Source: Nitrospirota bacterium (GTDB lineage Bacteria; Nitrospinota; Nitrospinia; Nitrospinales; VA-1). From it: a stretch of DNA of 6,327 nucleotides. The position numbers and the translations under genes were made by a program. The notes under the pieces are model-generated. The model saw nothing but the letters and a program-made list of their open reading frames with translations, was not told where the DNA came from and made no database searches. This document shows positions 1 to 6,327 of this stretch, in pieces. Position 1 is the first letter of the stretch. Every line of letters begins with the position of its first letter. The stretch lies in the NCBI GenBank assembly GCA_003235465.1, contig QJWD01000370.1, positions 1-6,327 of the forward strand. The letters run 5' to 3'.

Positions 1-99
1 CTTTATAACTTCTGAATTGGGTGGTAAAATTAGTAATAATATTGTGTGCAGCGATAGTATTTGCCTGAAAGTCGCCCCAGTTGGGCGTGGGGTTTAAAC

Positions 100-120
100 G
101 GCTATTTTAGCCATTTTTTT
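100..120 (+). terminator. Rho-independent terminator reading rightward
   Basis: A short hairpin (GGCTA, loop TTT, TAGCC at 100-112) is followed by an A and seven T residues (114-120), the classic intrinsic-terminator form on the plus strand. Three A residues just before the stem could pair with the first Ts and lengthen it past one mismatch. No plus-strand gene lies between 1 and 100, so it most likely ends a transcript that enters from beyond the left edge. Read on the minus strand, the hairpin is followed only by GTTT, so it would be a weak terminator for rocD. The stem is only 5 bp, which limits confidence. Confidence 0.6.
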
Positions 121-203
121 AGTCGTGCCTTCCTTGAAGGCCTGTTCAGGCGTCTAGCCCTTTAAATTTAGCCTCCAAGGGGGGTAGGCGCCGGGCGGCG
201 GGC

Positions 204-1406
204 TCAGGCTTGCTTTAGCACCGTCTCGAAGTGGTCGAGGCCCTGGTCGAGTTCCTGCTGCCGGATGATGAGGGGCGGGGCGAGGCGGATGACGTTTTGG
301 TGGGTCTCCTTGCACAGGACTCCGAGTTCCTTTAGGGCTTCGCAGAACCGGCGCGCGCCGCCGGCTTCGGGGACGAGTTCGATGCCGATGAGCAGGCCGC
401 GCCCGCGCACTTCGAGGATGTGCGGCGAGCGCAGGCTTGCCAGGCGCTCCATGGCGTGGCGGCCCTGGCGGGCGGCGTTTTCGATCATGCCTTCTTCTGT
501 CAATACCTTGAGCGCTTCGCGCGCGACGGCGCAGGCGAGGGGGTTGCCGCCGAAGGTGCTGCCGTGGTCGCCGGGCTGGAACACGCCGAGCACTTCCCGG
601 TTCGACAGCACCGCCGAGACGGGGTAGAAGCCGCCGGAGAGGGCTTTTCCCACCAGGGTGAGATCGGACTGGATGTTTTCGTGCTCTTCGGCGAAGAGTT
701 TGCCGGTGCGGCCGAGGCCGGTCTGGATTTCGTCCAGCACCAGCATGACGTTGTTTTCGTCGCAGAGTTCGCGCACTTTTTTCAGGTAGCCGGCGGGCGG
801 GATGATGACGCCGCCTTCGCCCTGGATGGGTTCGATGAGCACCGCCGCGGTGTTCGGGGTGAGGGCCTGTTCCATGGCCCGGGCGTCGCCGAAGGGGACG
901 GTTTTGAAGCCGGGGGTGAAGGGGCCGAAACCCTGGCGGTACTTAGCCTCGGTGCTGAAGCCGACGAGGGTGAGGGTGCGGCCGTGGAAATTGTTTTCGG
1001 CGACGACGATTTCGGCCTGGCCCCCGGGGATGCCCTTGACCTCGTAGCCCCATTTGCGCACGGCCTTGATGGCGGTTTCCACCGCTTCGGCGCCGCTGTT
1101 CATCGGCAAAACGCTGTGGGACTGCGTCAGCTCGCAGATTTCGCGGTAAAACGGCCCGAGCTGGTCGTGCCTGAAGGCGCGCGACACGAGGGTGAGGCGG
1201 GCCGCCTGTTCCGTGAGGGCTTTCAGGATGCGCGGGTGGCAATGGCCCTGGTTAATCGCCGAATACGACGACAGGAAATCCAGGTAGCGCCGGCCCGCCA
1301 CGTCCCACACCCAGACGCCCTCGCCGCGGGCCAGCACGACATCGAGAGGGCGATAATTGTGCGCGCCGTAGCGCTCTTCCAGATCGATAAACCCCTGGCT
1401 ATCCAT
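204..1406 (-). CDS. rocD: Ornithine aminotransferase (ornithine--oxo-acid transaminase), PLP-dependent
   Basis: A 400-residue class III aminotransferase that moves the delta-amino group of ornithine to 2-oxoglutarate, giving glutamate semialdehyde (linked to proline and glutamate) in the cytoplasm. The cofactor Lys is K254 in VGKALSGG; D225-E226 in VLDEIQTG and the NSGAEA loop (103-108) bind PLP. Ornithine aminotransferase, rather than acetylornithine aminotransferase, is favoured by Y18 in GAHNYRP, Y48 in [13 protein letters not shown] and R143 in HGRTL. These keep the spacing of human OAT Y55, Y85 and R180, and E197 matches E235 (comparison from memory). Length is normal. ATG 1406 must be the start because an in-frame TAA lies three codons upstream (1418-1416). 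No Shine-Dalgarno sequence precedes it. It is transcribed alone, divergently from the heme-protein gene. An acetylornithine aminotransferase role is the main alternative. Confidence 0.92.
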   Translation of the reverse strand: MDSQGFIDLEERYGAHNYRPLDVVLARGEGVWVWDVAGRRYLDFLSSYSAINQGHCHPRILKALTEQAARLTLVSRAFRHDQLGPFYREICELTQSHSVLPMNSGAEAVETAIKAVRKWGYEVKGIPGGQAEIVVAENNFHGRTLTLVGFSTEAKYRQGFGPFTPGFKTVPFGDARAMEQALTPNTAAVLIEPIQGEGGVIIPPAGYLKKVRELCDENNVMLVLDEIQTGLGRTGKLFAEEHENIQSDLTLVGKALSGGFYPVSAVLSNREVLGVFQPGDHGSTFGGNPLACAVAREALKVLTEEGMIENAARQGRHAMERLASLRSPHILEVRGRGLLIGIELVPEAGGARRFCEALKELGVLCKETHQNVIRLAPPLIIRQQELDQGLDHFETVLKQA

Positions 1407-1414
1407 GGCTTTGA

Positions 1415-1420
1415 ATTATA
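1415..1420 (-). promoter_or_regulatory. Candidate -10 box for rocD, possibly a leaderless transcript
   Basis: The minus strand carries a perfect TATAAT (1420 down to 1415), followed by only 8 nt (TCAAAGCC) before the rocD ATG at 1406. Transcription normally starts 6-8 nt after the -10 hexamer, which would place the 5' end at or within about two bases of the start codon. No convincing TTGACA-like -35 lies 16-18 nt upstream (the 17-nt position reads GCGGAA), and no ribosome binding site is visible. The match could be chance within a short AT-rich patch. Confidence 0.4.
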
Positions 1421-1486
1421 ACGGTTTGTTGTTGAATTTCCGCGCCACCCAGTCTATCATGCAAGGCGACTCCCCGGAGGGAAAAA

Positions 1487-1512
1487 CGCGCCCGGGCCGG
1501 GCCCCGGCCGCG
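1487..1512. other. 26-bp all-G/C block with near-palindrome in the divergent intergenic region
   Basis: Positions 1487-1512 contain no A or T. Within them, 1495-1509 (GGCCGGG then CCCCGGCC) is a 15-bp near-perfect inverted repeat, and the block is bounded by CGCG on both sides. It sits 11 nt upstream of the -35 hexamer of the rightward promoter and about 70 bp from the leftward -10. It could be a regulator site or a structured element, but in GC-rich DNA such repeats also arise by chance. There is no T-run, so it is not a terminator. Confidence 0.3.
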
Positions 1513-1523
1513 TGCAAAAGCGT

Positions 1524-1551
1524 TTGATAATATTCCAGGTTTCGGTATAAT
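1524..1551 (+). promoter_or_regulatory. Sigma70-type promoter for the chlorite-dismutase-family gene
   Basis: TTGATA (1524-1529) and TATAAT (1546-1551) are separated by 16 nt, a one-mismatch -35 and a perfect -10 with acceptable spacing. Predicted transcription start is about 1558, leaving a leader of about 28 nt before the ATG at 1587. The leader has only a weak Shine-Dalgarno (GAG at 1576-1578, 8 nt before the ATG). The site faces away from the rocD promoter, so the two genes appear to be expressed divergently from one 180-bp region. Confidence 0.7.
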
Positions 1552-1586
1552 CGAGTCTTCCCTTGAACCTAAATTGAGACTATATC

Positions 1587-2546
1587 ATGAGCGTCGACGA
1601 CCAAGAACTTGAAGAATTCATGCCCGCCCTCGAGCTGGACTGGACCGACAGCGCCCAGGACAGGATGAAAAACGTGCCGTTTTTTGTCCGCAAGAGCGTG
1701 GTGCGCGGCATTGAGCAATACGCCAAGGACAAGGGCATCGCCGTGGTGGATGACGAGGTGGTGTCCCGCGCCAGGCAGGAGCGGGAAGGCGCCGCCATTC
1801 AGGAGTCCCGCCGCAAGAAAGCCGAGGAACAGAAAAAGCAGCAGGAAGGCAAGGAGGTGAAGCGGCAGTTCGTCAATTTCACCTTTTTCAAGCTCGACCC
1901 CGCGTTCCGCCGCCTGCCCAAGGAGGAGATCGACGCGGCGAAACAGGAGTTCCTCGATGTGCTGGAGGAGTTCGACGCCAATAACGAGATGATCCTGCTC
2001 AGTTATTCGATGGTCGGCATCCGCGCCGACGCCGAGATCATGCTGTGGCGCATCAGCTACGAGCTCGAGGCGTTCCAGCGCATGTCCACCCGGTTGTACA
2101 ACACGAAGCTCGGCAAGTACCTCACCACCACCTATTCGTACCTGAGCCAGACCAAGCGCTCGATGTACCAGGACATGTTCAACCCGGAGCATGAAGAGGA
2201 CCGCACCCACATCATCCCCGGCAAGGCCAAGTACCTGTTCATCTACCCCTTCGTGAAGAAAAGGGAGTGGTACCTGCTCACCCAGTTCACCCGCCAGGGC
2301 ATCATGGACGAGCACATCTACGTCGGCAACAAGTACCCGTCGGTCAAGCTGAACACGACGTATTCGTTCGGCATCGACGATCACGAGTTCGTCGTCGCCT
2401 TCGAGACCGACTATCCCGAGGATTTTCTCGACCTGGTGCAGGAACTGAGGGAAACCGAGGGAAGCCGCTACGTGGAGAAGGACACGCCCATCTTCACCTG
2501 TGTCGCCATGTCTCTCGCCGACGCGGTGGACAGCCTGGGCATCTAG
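1587..2546 (+). CDS. Chlorite dismutase/HemQ-family heme protein with N-terminal PCP_red-like domain
   Basis: A 319-residue soluble protein with no signal peptide or membrane segment. Residues about 19-65 (W19, then [20 protein letters not shown] and DDEVVSRA) resemble the small PCP_red domain found at the C-terminus of ChlB/BchB. A Lys/Glu/Gln-rich linker follows (about 62-93). Residues about 94-308 match the chlorite dismutase family, ending in [17 protein letters not shown] and DTPIFTC. H243 in MDEHIYVG is the likely proximal heme ligand. Y220 and K224 in YPFVK match the tyrosine and lysine of coproheme decarboxylase (ChdC/HemQ). No arginine lies between H243 and D264, so the distal arginine of true chlorite dismutases is missing (L255 or N256 instead). 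A heme-biosynthesis or other tetrapyrrole role is therefore likelier than chlorite detoxification, but the reaction is not established by the sequence. Transcribed alone; it ends against accD. Confidence 0.82.
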   Translation: MSVDDQELEEFMPALELDWTDSAQDRMKNVPFFVRKSVVRGIEQYAKDKGIAVVDDEVVSRARQEREGAAIQESRRKKAEEQKKQQEGKEVKRQFVNFTFFKLDPAFRRLPKEEIDAAKQEFLDVLEEFDANNEMILLSYSMVGIRADAEIMLWRISYELEAFQRMSTRLYNTKLGKYLTTTYSYLSQTKRSMYQDMFNPEHEEDRTHIIPGKAKYLFIYPFVKKREWYLLTQFTRQGIMDEHIYVGNKYPSVKLNTTYSFGIDDHEFVVAFETDYPEDFLDLVQELRETEGSRYVEKDTPIFTCVAMSLADAVDSLGI

Positions 2547-3367
2547 CTTTCGGGCATCAGCAGGCCGAGTGCGGTTTCCAGCCAGCGCTTCATATCCCGC
2601 CTGTGCACCACCTGGTCGATGAGGCCGTGGTCCAGCAGGAATTCCGCCGTCTGAAAGCCTTCCGGCAGCTTTTGCTGGATGGTCTGCTCGATGACGCGCG
2701 GGCCGGCGAAGCCGATCTGCGCGCCGGGTTCCGCGATGATGATATCCCCCAGCATGGCAAAACTCGCCGACACGCCGCCCGTGGTCGGGTCTGTGAGAAT
2801 CGAGATGTAGGGCAGGCCCGCCTGCGCGAGCTTTTTAAGCGCGGATGAGGTTTTCGCCATCTGCATCAAGGACAGGATGCCTTCCTGCATGCGCGCTCCC
2901 CCCGAACAGCTGACGATGATGAGGGGGTGCCTGTTTGCAAGCGCACGTTCGATGGCGCGGGTGATTTTCTCGCCCACCACCGAGCCCATGCTGCCGCCCA
3001 TGAACTCGAACTCGAAGATGCAGAACTCCACCCGGTGCCGGCCGATGTTGCCCGTGCCCGAGAGCAGGGCGTCGTGCGGGTAGCCTTTCTTGAGGGCGGC
3101 GCGCAGGCGGTCCTTGTATTTTTTCTGGTCCTTGAATTTGATCGGGTCCGCCGAGGCCATGCCGGCATCGGCTTCCTTGAAGGTGCCCGGATCGGTGAGC
3201 TGCACCACGCGCGAGCGCGCCTCGACGCGAAAATGCCTGTCGCACTTCGGGCAAACGCGCAGGTTTTTCTCCAGCTCGGCGATGTAGATCTGCTCCTTGC
3301 AGCCCTTGCATTCGCTCCACAGCGAGTCCGGCGAGGCTTTGGGCTTGAATTTATCGAACCAGGACAT
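2543..3367 (-). CDS. accD: Acetyl-CoA carboxylase carboxyltransferase subunit beta
   Basis: A 274-residue cytoplasmic subunit that, with AccA, transfers the carboxyl group from carboxybiotin on AccB to acetyl-CoA, giving malonyl-CoA, the committed step of fatty acid synthesis. The N-terminal zinc ribbon is complete: C20, C23, C39 and C42 (CxxC-x15-CxxC, the spacing of E. coli C27-C49). The crotonase-fold carboxyltransferase core follows, with GGARMQEG (156-163), [10 protein letters not shown] (195-204) and AGPRVIEQT (221-229). Start and N-terminus (MSWFDKFKP) are typical of the family, though no clear ribosome binding site is seen. It lies 49 nt downstream of pssA on the same strand with no visible promoter or terminator in the gap, so it is probably the last gene of the ilvN-ilvC-psd-pssA transcript. 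accA is not in the window. Its TAG stop overlaps the stop of the convergent gene. Confidence 0.97.
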   Translation of the reverse strand: MSWFDKFKPKASPDSLWSECKGCKEQIYIAELEKNLRVCPKCDRHFRVEARSRVVQLTDPGTFKEADAGMASADPIKFKDQKKYKDRLRAALKKGYPHDALLSGTGNIGRHRVEFCIFEFEFMGGSMGSVVGEKITRAIERALANRHPLIIVSCSGGARMQEGILSLMQMAKTSSALKKLAQAGLPYISILTDPTTGGVSASFAMLGDIIIAEPGAQIGFAGPRVIEQTIQQKLPEGFQTAEFLLDHGLIDQVVHRRDMKRWLETALGLLMPES

Positions 3368-3416
3368 AATCGGTTGAATGGTCTATCAAAAAGGGTTTGG
3401 AATGGCCGCCGCCGGG

Positions 3417-4175
3417 TTATTTGGAACCGTGCTCGGCCACTTCTCCGTTGTCCGCCGCCGCCTCATGGGGTTTCTTGAGAAGCGGGCCGATGGGGCCGAT
3501 GACGATGTAGGCGACGGTCACCAGGAACAGGGTGATGCGCGGGATCGTCGCGAACACGTAAAGAAACAGGATGACGAACAGGAAGCGCGAAAAGGCGACG
3601 CGTTTTTTGAACACGAATTTTTTCATCGCCGGGTACTTGATGTTGCTCACCATGAGAAACGCCAGGCAGTACATCACGATCACCATCACCACCGGGTCGA
3701 TGCGGGTGGTGAACAGGTCCTCGAAGGCGATCACGATGGAGGCAGTGGCCGCCGCCGACGCGGGCGTCGGCAGGCCGATGAAATGGAGGCCGCGCACATC
3801 CGGCTTGGTGACGTTGAAGCGCGCTAGCCTAAGCGCGCTGCACAGCAGGAACAGGAAAGCGGCCATCCAGCCCAGGCGGCCGAAGGGCTTGAGCACCCAG
3901 GCGTAAACCAGGATCGCCGGCGCCACGCCGAAGGAGATGATGTCGGCGAGGGAATCGTACTGCACGCCGAAGGCGCTGGTGGTTTTTGTCAGCCTGGCTA
4001 CGCGGCCGTCGAGCACGTCGAACACCATGGCGGTGACGATGGCCCACGCCGCGATCTCGTACTGCTCGCCGAGGGCGGCGATGATGGCGTAGAACCCGCA
4101 GAACACGTTGCCGGTGGTGAACAGGCTGGGCAAAATGTAGATGCCGCGCTTGAGGCGCATGTTTTTCATTTTCAT
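3417..4175 (-). CDS. pssA: CDP-diacylglycerol--serine O-phosphatidyltransferase
   Basis: A 252-residue integral membrane enzyme that joins serine to CDP-diacylglycerol, giving phosphatidylserine and CMP at the inner membrane. The CDP-alcohol phosphotransferase signature is complete: D53-x2-D56-G57-x2-A60-R61-x8-G70-x3-D74-x3-D78, where the aspartates bind metal and catalyse. About seven or eight hydrophobic segments are visible (roughly 12-34, 41-58, 83-97, 103-118, 139-154, 160-177, 196-212, 214-232). The C-terminal tail is polar. The N-terminus (RLKRGIYILPSLFTTGN) is typical of the Bacillus-like type II PssA. The ATG at 4175 overlaps the psd stop as ATGA, indicating translational coupling. 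Met3 or Met6 are possible alternative starts. Its product is the substrate of the adjacent Psd. Confidence 0.96.
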   Translation of the reverse strand: MKMKNMRLKRGIYILPSLFTTGNVFCGFYAIIAALGEQYEIAAWAIVTAMVFDVLDGRVARLTKTTSAFGVQYDSLADIISFGVAPAILVYAWVLKPFGRLGWMAAFLFLLCSALRLARFNVTKPDVRGLHFIGLPTPASAAATASIVIAFEDLFTTRIDPVVMVIVMYCLAFLMVSNIKYPAMKKFVFKKRVAFSRFLFVILFLYVFATIPRITLFLVTVAYIVIGPIGPLLKKPHEAAADNGEVAEHGSK

Positions 4176-4801
4176 GGCAGGTACCCCATGATGCTCGAGC
4201 CGCCTTTCAGCTTGTCGCCTAAGGCGATCTTGAGGGTGGATTCCGGGGGCAGGAACACATCCACCCGCGAACCGAAGCGGATGAGGCCGAAACGCTGGCC
4301 CTTCTCGACGCGGTCCCCCGGCTTGACCCAGCAGACGATGCGGCGGGCGATGAGCCCGGCGATCTGCTTGACCAGAACCTCCGATTCGCCGTCGCGGATG
4401 AGCAGGATGTTCTGCTCGTTATCCAGGGACGCCTTGTCGTTGAACGCGTTCATGAATTTGCCCGGGTTGTAGCGCGTCTCGGCGATGACGCCGCCCACCG
4501 GCACGCGGTTGACGTGCACGTTGAACACGTTCAGGAAGATGCTGATGCGGGTGAAGCTCTTCCCCATGAACGGGTCCTCCTCGGTGGTGATCTCCACCAC
4601 CTTGCCGTCCGCCGGCGAGACGACGACCTTGGGCTCGCCGGGAATCTCGCGCTCCGGGTCGCGGAAGAAATACACCACGAACAGGAACAACAGCCCCGCC
4701 ACCCCCGCCAGCCACTTCAGGCCGAACAGCATGAGGAGCAGGGTGAGGAGTCCTAGCGGCACGATGAACGGATAACCCTCCTTGGCAATCGGTATGCGCA
4801 T
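4172..4801 (-). CDS. psd: Phosphatidylserine decarboxylase, short (PSD-A type) proenzyme
   Basis: A 209-residue pyruvoyl enzyme that decarboxylates phosphatidylserine to phosphatidylethanolamine at the membrane. Residues about 11-46 form a hydrophobic hairpin or two membrane segments. The core follows, with SPADGKV (62-68; D65 in the position of the E. coli Asp90 catalytic residue), FNVHVNRVPV (93-102; H96) and LIRFGSRVDVFLPP (173-186). The C-terminus carries KGGSSIMGYLP; self-cleavage at this GGSS (200-203) would yield a large beta chain and a tiny alpha chain of about seven residues with the pyruvoyl group from S202 or S203. The length suits the short family, not the roughly 320-residue E. 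coli type with LGST. The gene starts 7 nt after the ilvC stop and overlaps pssA by 4 nt, so both phosphatidylethanolamine-branch enzymes are made together. Confidence 0.95.
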   Translation of the reverse strand: MRIPIAKEGYPFIVPLGLLTLLLMLFGLKWLAGVAGLLFLFVVYFFRDPEREIPGEPKVVVSPADGKVVEITTEEDPFMGKSFTRISIFLNVFNVHVNRVPVGGVIAETRYNPGKFMNAFNDKASLDNEQNILLIRDGESEVLVKQIAGLIARRIVCWVKPGDRVEKGQRFGLIRFGSRVDVFLPPESTLKIALGDKLKGGSSIMGYLP

Positions 4802-4808
4802 GGAGAGG

Positions 4809-5810
4809 CTATTGCACCTTTTTGCCGACGAAGGGCATCATGCCGCGCAACTTTTCGCCCACCGCTTCGATCTGGTGGTTCGCGTCCTGCCTGAGGCGGG
4901 CGTTGAACACCGGCCGGTTGGCCTGGTTCTCCAGGATGAACTCGCGCGCGAACTCGCCGCTTTGAATCTCGCTCAGGATCTTTTTCATTTCCTTGCGTGT
5001 TTTGCCGGTGATGACGCGCGGGCCGCGGGTCACGTCGCCGTAGGCCGCGGTGGTGCTGATCGAGTAGCGCATGTTGCCGATGCCGCCCTCGTAGATGAGG
5101 TCGACGATCAGCTTGAGCTCGTGCAGGCATTCGAAGTAGGCCAGGTCCGGATTGTAGCCGGCTTCCACCAGGGTGTCGAAACCGGCGCGGATGAGCTCGG
5201 TGACGCCGCCGCAGAGCACCGCCTGTTCGCCGAACAGGTCGGTCTCGGTTTCTTCCTGGAACGAGGTCTCCAGCACGCCGGCGCGCGTTCCGCCGATGCC
5301 GCGGGCGTAGGCGAGCGCCACCTTGCGGGCGTTTTTCGTCACGTCCTGGTGAATCGCCATGAGGCAGGGCACGCCCGCGCCCTGCTCGTAGGTGCGGCGC
5401 ACCAGGTGGCCGGGGCCCTTGGGGGCGATCATGAACACATCCACCGTGTTCGGCGGGACGATCTGGCCGAAATGGATGTTGAAGCCGTGGCCCCAGGCCA
5501 GCGCCATGCCCTTTTTCAGGTGCGGCTCGATGTCGCGCTCGTACATCGCCCGCTGCTTGTCGTCGGGGATGAGGATCATGACGATGTCCGCCTTTTTCAC
5601 CGCGTCGGGCACCGTTTGCACGTTCAGGCCGTCTTTCTTGGCGCGGCTCCAGAAGGCGCTCTCCTTGCGCAGGCCGACAACCACCTCGACGCCGCTGTCC
5701 TGCAGGTTGCGGGCGTGTGCGTGGCCCTGGCTGCCGTAGCCGATGATGGCCACGGTCTTTTTCCGGATGATCTTGAGATCCGCGTCTTTATCGTAATAAA
5801 TCTTGGACAA
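4809..5810 (-). CDS. ilvC: Ketol-acid reductoisomerase, class I (NADP-type)
   Basis: A 333-residue cytoplasmic enzyme that isomerises and reduces acetolactate or acetohydroxybutyrate to the dihydroxy acids in valine, leucine and isoleucine synthesis. The N-terminal Rossmann domain has GYGSQG (24-29), and the cofactor loop GLRKES (46-51) has R48 and S51, consistent with NADPH. H108 in [11 protein letters not shown] is the family catalytic histidine. The knotted C-terminal domain carries metal ligands D191 and E195 (DLFGEQ), E227 and E231 (FECLHE), and S252. The length is that of the short class I form, not the longer E. coli type. The start is TTG at 5810-5808: the family N-terminus ([12 protein letters not shown]) begins exactly here, the next Met is residue 78, and a strong AGGAGG lies 5 nt upstream. 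It follows ilvN by 24 nt and precedes psd by 7 nt. Confidence 0.98.
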   Translation of the reverse strand: MSKIYYDKDADLKIIRKKTVAIIGYGSQGHAHARNLQDSGVEVVVGLRKESAFWSRAKKDGLNVQTVPDAVKKADIVMILIPDDKQRAMYERDIEPHLKKGMALAWGHGFNIHFGQIVPPNTVDVFMIAPKGPGHLVRRTYEQGAGVPCLMAIHQDVTKNARKVALAYARGIGGTRAGVLETSFQEETETDLFGEQAVLCGGVTELIRAGFDTLVEAGYNPDLAYFECLHELKLIVDLIYEGGIGNMRYSISTTAAYGDVTRGPRVITGKTRKEMKKILSEIQSGEFAREFILENQANRPVFNARLRQDANHQIEAVGEKLRGMMPFVGKKVQ

Positions 5811-5815
5811 AACGG

Positions 5816-5828
5816 CCTCCTCCCTCTC
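5816..5828 (-). promoter_or_regulatory. Strong Shine-Dalgarno deciding the TTG start of ilvC
   Basis: The minus strand reads GAGAGGGAGGAGG from 5828 to 5816, in the 24-nt gap between ilvN and ilvC. The core AGGAGG (5821-5816) ends 5 nt before the TTG at 5810. It is the best ribosome binding site in the window; most other genes here have weak or no Shine-Dalgarno. A strong site may offset the weaker TTG initiation codon and fixes the start. Confidence 0.8.
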
Positions 5829-5834
5829 TTCTTG

Positions 5835-6323
5835 TTAATTGATGGATTTCACGCCCCGGCTGACGGCGATCCGCCCCGAGCGCACCAGTTCCTTGATGCC
5901 GAGCGGCCTGAGCAGATCCAGGATGCCCTTGATCTTGCCCTCGCTGCCGGTGATTTCGATGGTGTACGTGCTCGGCCCGATGTCGACCACCTTGGCGCGG
6001 AATATCTCGACGATGCGCAAAATCTCCTCGCGGACGCGGGGCTCCGCGTTCATTTTGATCAGGATCAGCTCGCGGTCGACAAAATTTTCCTCGGTGAGAT
6101 CGACGACTTTGATAACATCGACGAGCTTGTTGAGCTGCTTGGTGATCTGTTCGATTTTCTTGTCGTCGCCCAGGGTGACGATGGTCATCCTGGAGATGTT
6201 CGGGTCGTTGGTCTCGGCGACGTTCAGGCTCTCGATGTTGAAGCCGCGGCCGCTGAACAGGCCGGAAATGCGTGACAAAACGCCGAAGCGGTTGACTACC
6301 AGTACCGATATGGTGTGTTGCAT
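5835..6323 (-). CDS. ilvN: Acetolactate synthase small (regulatory) subunit
   Basis: A 162-residue regulatory subunit of acetohydroxyacid synthase, which activates the catalytic subunit IlvB and mediates valine feedback inhibition at the first common step of branched-chain amino acid synthesis. An N-terminal ACT domain spans about 3-77 (ISVLVVNRFGVLSRISGLF, GFNIESLNV). The C-terminal small-subunit domain runs from about 84 to 158. N11, G14 and N29 occupy the same positions as the E. coli IlvH residues tied to valine sensitivity, so valine control is predicted. The start fits the family N-terminus; only four bases of upstream sequence are present, so the ribosome binding site is not visible. 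First gene seen in the minus-strand operon; ilvB is expected just beyond the right edge. The symbol ilvH is used for the same family. Confidence 0.96.
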   Translation of the reverse strand: MQHTISVLVVNRFGVLSRISGLFSGRGFNIESLNVAETNDPNISRMTIVTLGDDKKIEQITKQLNKLVDVIKVVDLTEENFVDRELILIKMNAEPRVREEILRIVEIFRAKVVDIGPSTYTIEITGSEGKIKGILDLLRPLGIKELVRSGRIAVSRGVKSIN

Positions 6324-6327
6324 GTGA

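Noticed and set aside
1..203. A tRNA or rRNA fragment at the left edge
   Set aside because: No cloverleaf arms, TTCGA-type T-loop or CCA end could be found, and the hairpins do not combine into a tRNA fold.
204..1406. Annotation as acetylornithine aminotransferase (argD)
   Set aside because: The tyrosines in GAHNYRP and [13 protein letters not shown] and the arginine in HGRTL keep ornithine-aminotransferase spacing, and no arginine biosynthesis gene is adjacent.
420..1421. A 333-codon open frame on the plus strand opposite rocD
   Set aside because: Its composition is typical of the antisense frame of a GC-rich gene, with no motif and no ribosome binding site; rocD on the other strand is complete with all catalytic residues.
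1569..2384. A 271-codon minus-strand open frame under the heme-protein gene
   Set aside because: It is Leu/Val/His/Asp-rich without any family signature and overlaps a gene with clear domain motifs and its own promoter on the opposite strand.
2267..2848. A plus-strand open frame spanning the junction between the heme-protein gene and accD
   Set aside because: It overlaps two well-supported genes out of frame, and the translation is Arg/His/Gly-rich noise.
3368..3416. A possible internal promoter between pssA and accD
   Set aside because: The minus strand has no pair of hexamers with acceptable spacing; the best -10-like string is GATAGA without a matching -35.
4782..6275. A 497-codon open frame on the plus strand opposite ilvC and ilvN
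   Set aside because: It lies antisense to two genes with full family motifs. Its translation is a low-complexity mix rich in Ala, Asp, Val, His and Leu with no recognisable domain, the usual shadow of a GC-rich codon pattern.

Overview
This window reads as a chromosomal housekeeping segment from a GC-rich bacterium. There are no mobile elements, CRISPR arrays, tRNAs or rRNAs. All seven protein genes appear intact, and six belong to well-known metabolic families. The order ilvN-ilvC-psd-pssA on one strand, a short archaetidylserine-type Psd, a DGxxAR-type membrane PssA and a chlorite-dismutase-family protein would fit a lineage such as Nitrospinota, Nitrospirota or a deltaproteobacterial relative. 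That placement is an inference from gene content, not a sequence match.

Layout. Positions 1-203 hold no gene. This stretch starts AT-rich and contains a plus-strand intrinsic terminator (100-120), probably serving a gene beyond the left edge. Next is a minus-strand ornithine aminotransferase (rocD, 204-1406). A 180-bp divergent intergenic region follows, with a good sigma70-type promoter facing right (1524-1551) and a -10 box only 8 nt from the rocD ATG facing left. The only plus-strand gene (1587-2546) is the most interesting one. It encodes a two-domain protein with an N-terminal domain resembling the small PCP_red domain of dark-operative protochlorophyllide reductase, a charged linker, and a chlorite dismutase/HemQ-like heme-protein domain.

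From 2543 to 6323 runs a compact minus-strand operon, transcribed right to left: ilvN, ilvC, psd, pssA, accD. Spacings are 24 nt, 7 nt, a 4-nt ATGA overlap and 49 nt. IlvN (regulatory subunit of acetolactate synthase) and IlvC (ketol-acid reductoisomerase) carry out early steps of branched-chain amino acid synthesis. PssA makes phosphatidylserine and Psd decarboxylates it to phosphatidylethanolamine. AccD is the carboxyltransferase beta subunit that supplies malonyl-CoA for fatty acids. The cluster therefore joins branched-chain amino acid supply with fatty-acid and phospholipid synthesis. ilvB probably lies just past the right edge.

accD and the heme-protein gene meet tail to tail, with their stop codons overlapping in a single CTAG. 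No overt novel system is present. The best candidate for follow-up is the PCP_red-chlorite-dismutase-like fusion, followed by the possibly leaderless rocD.
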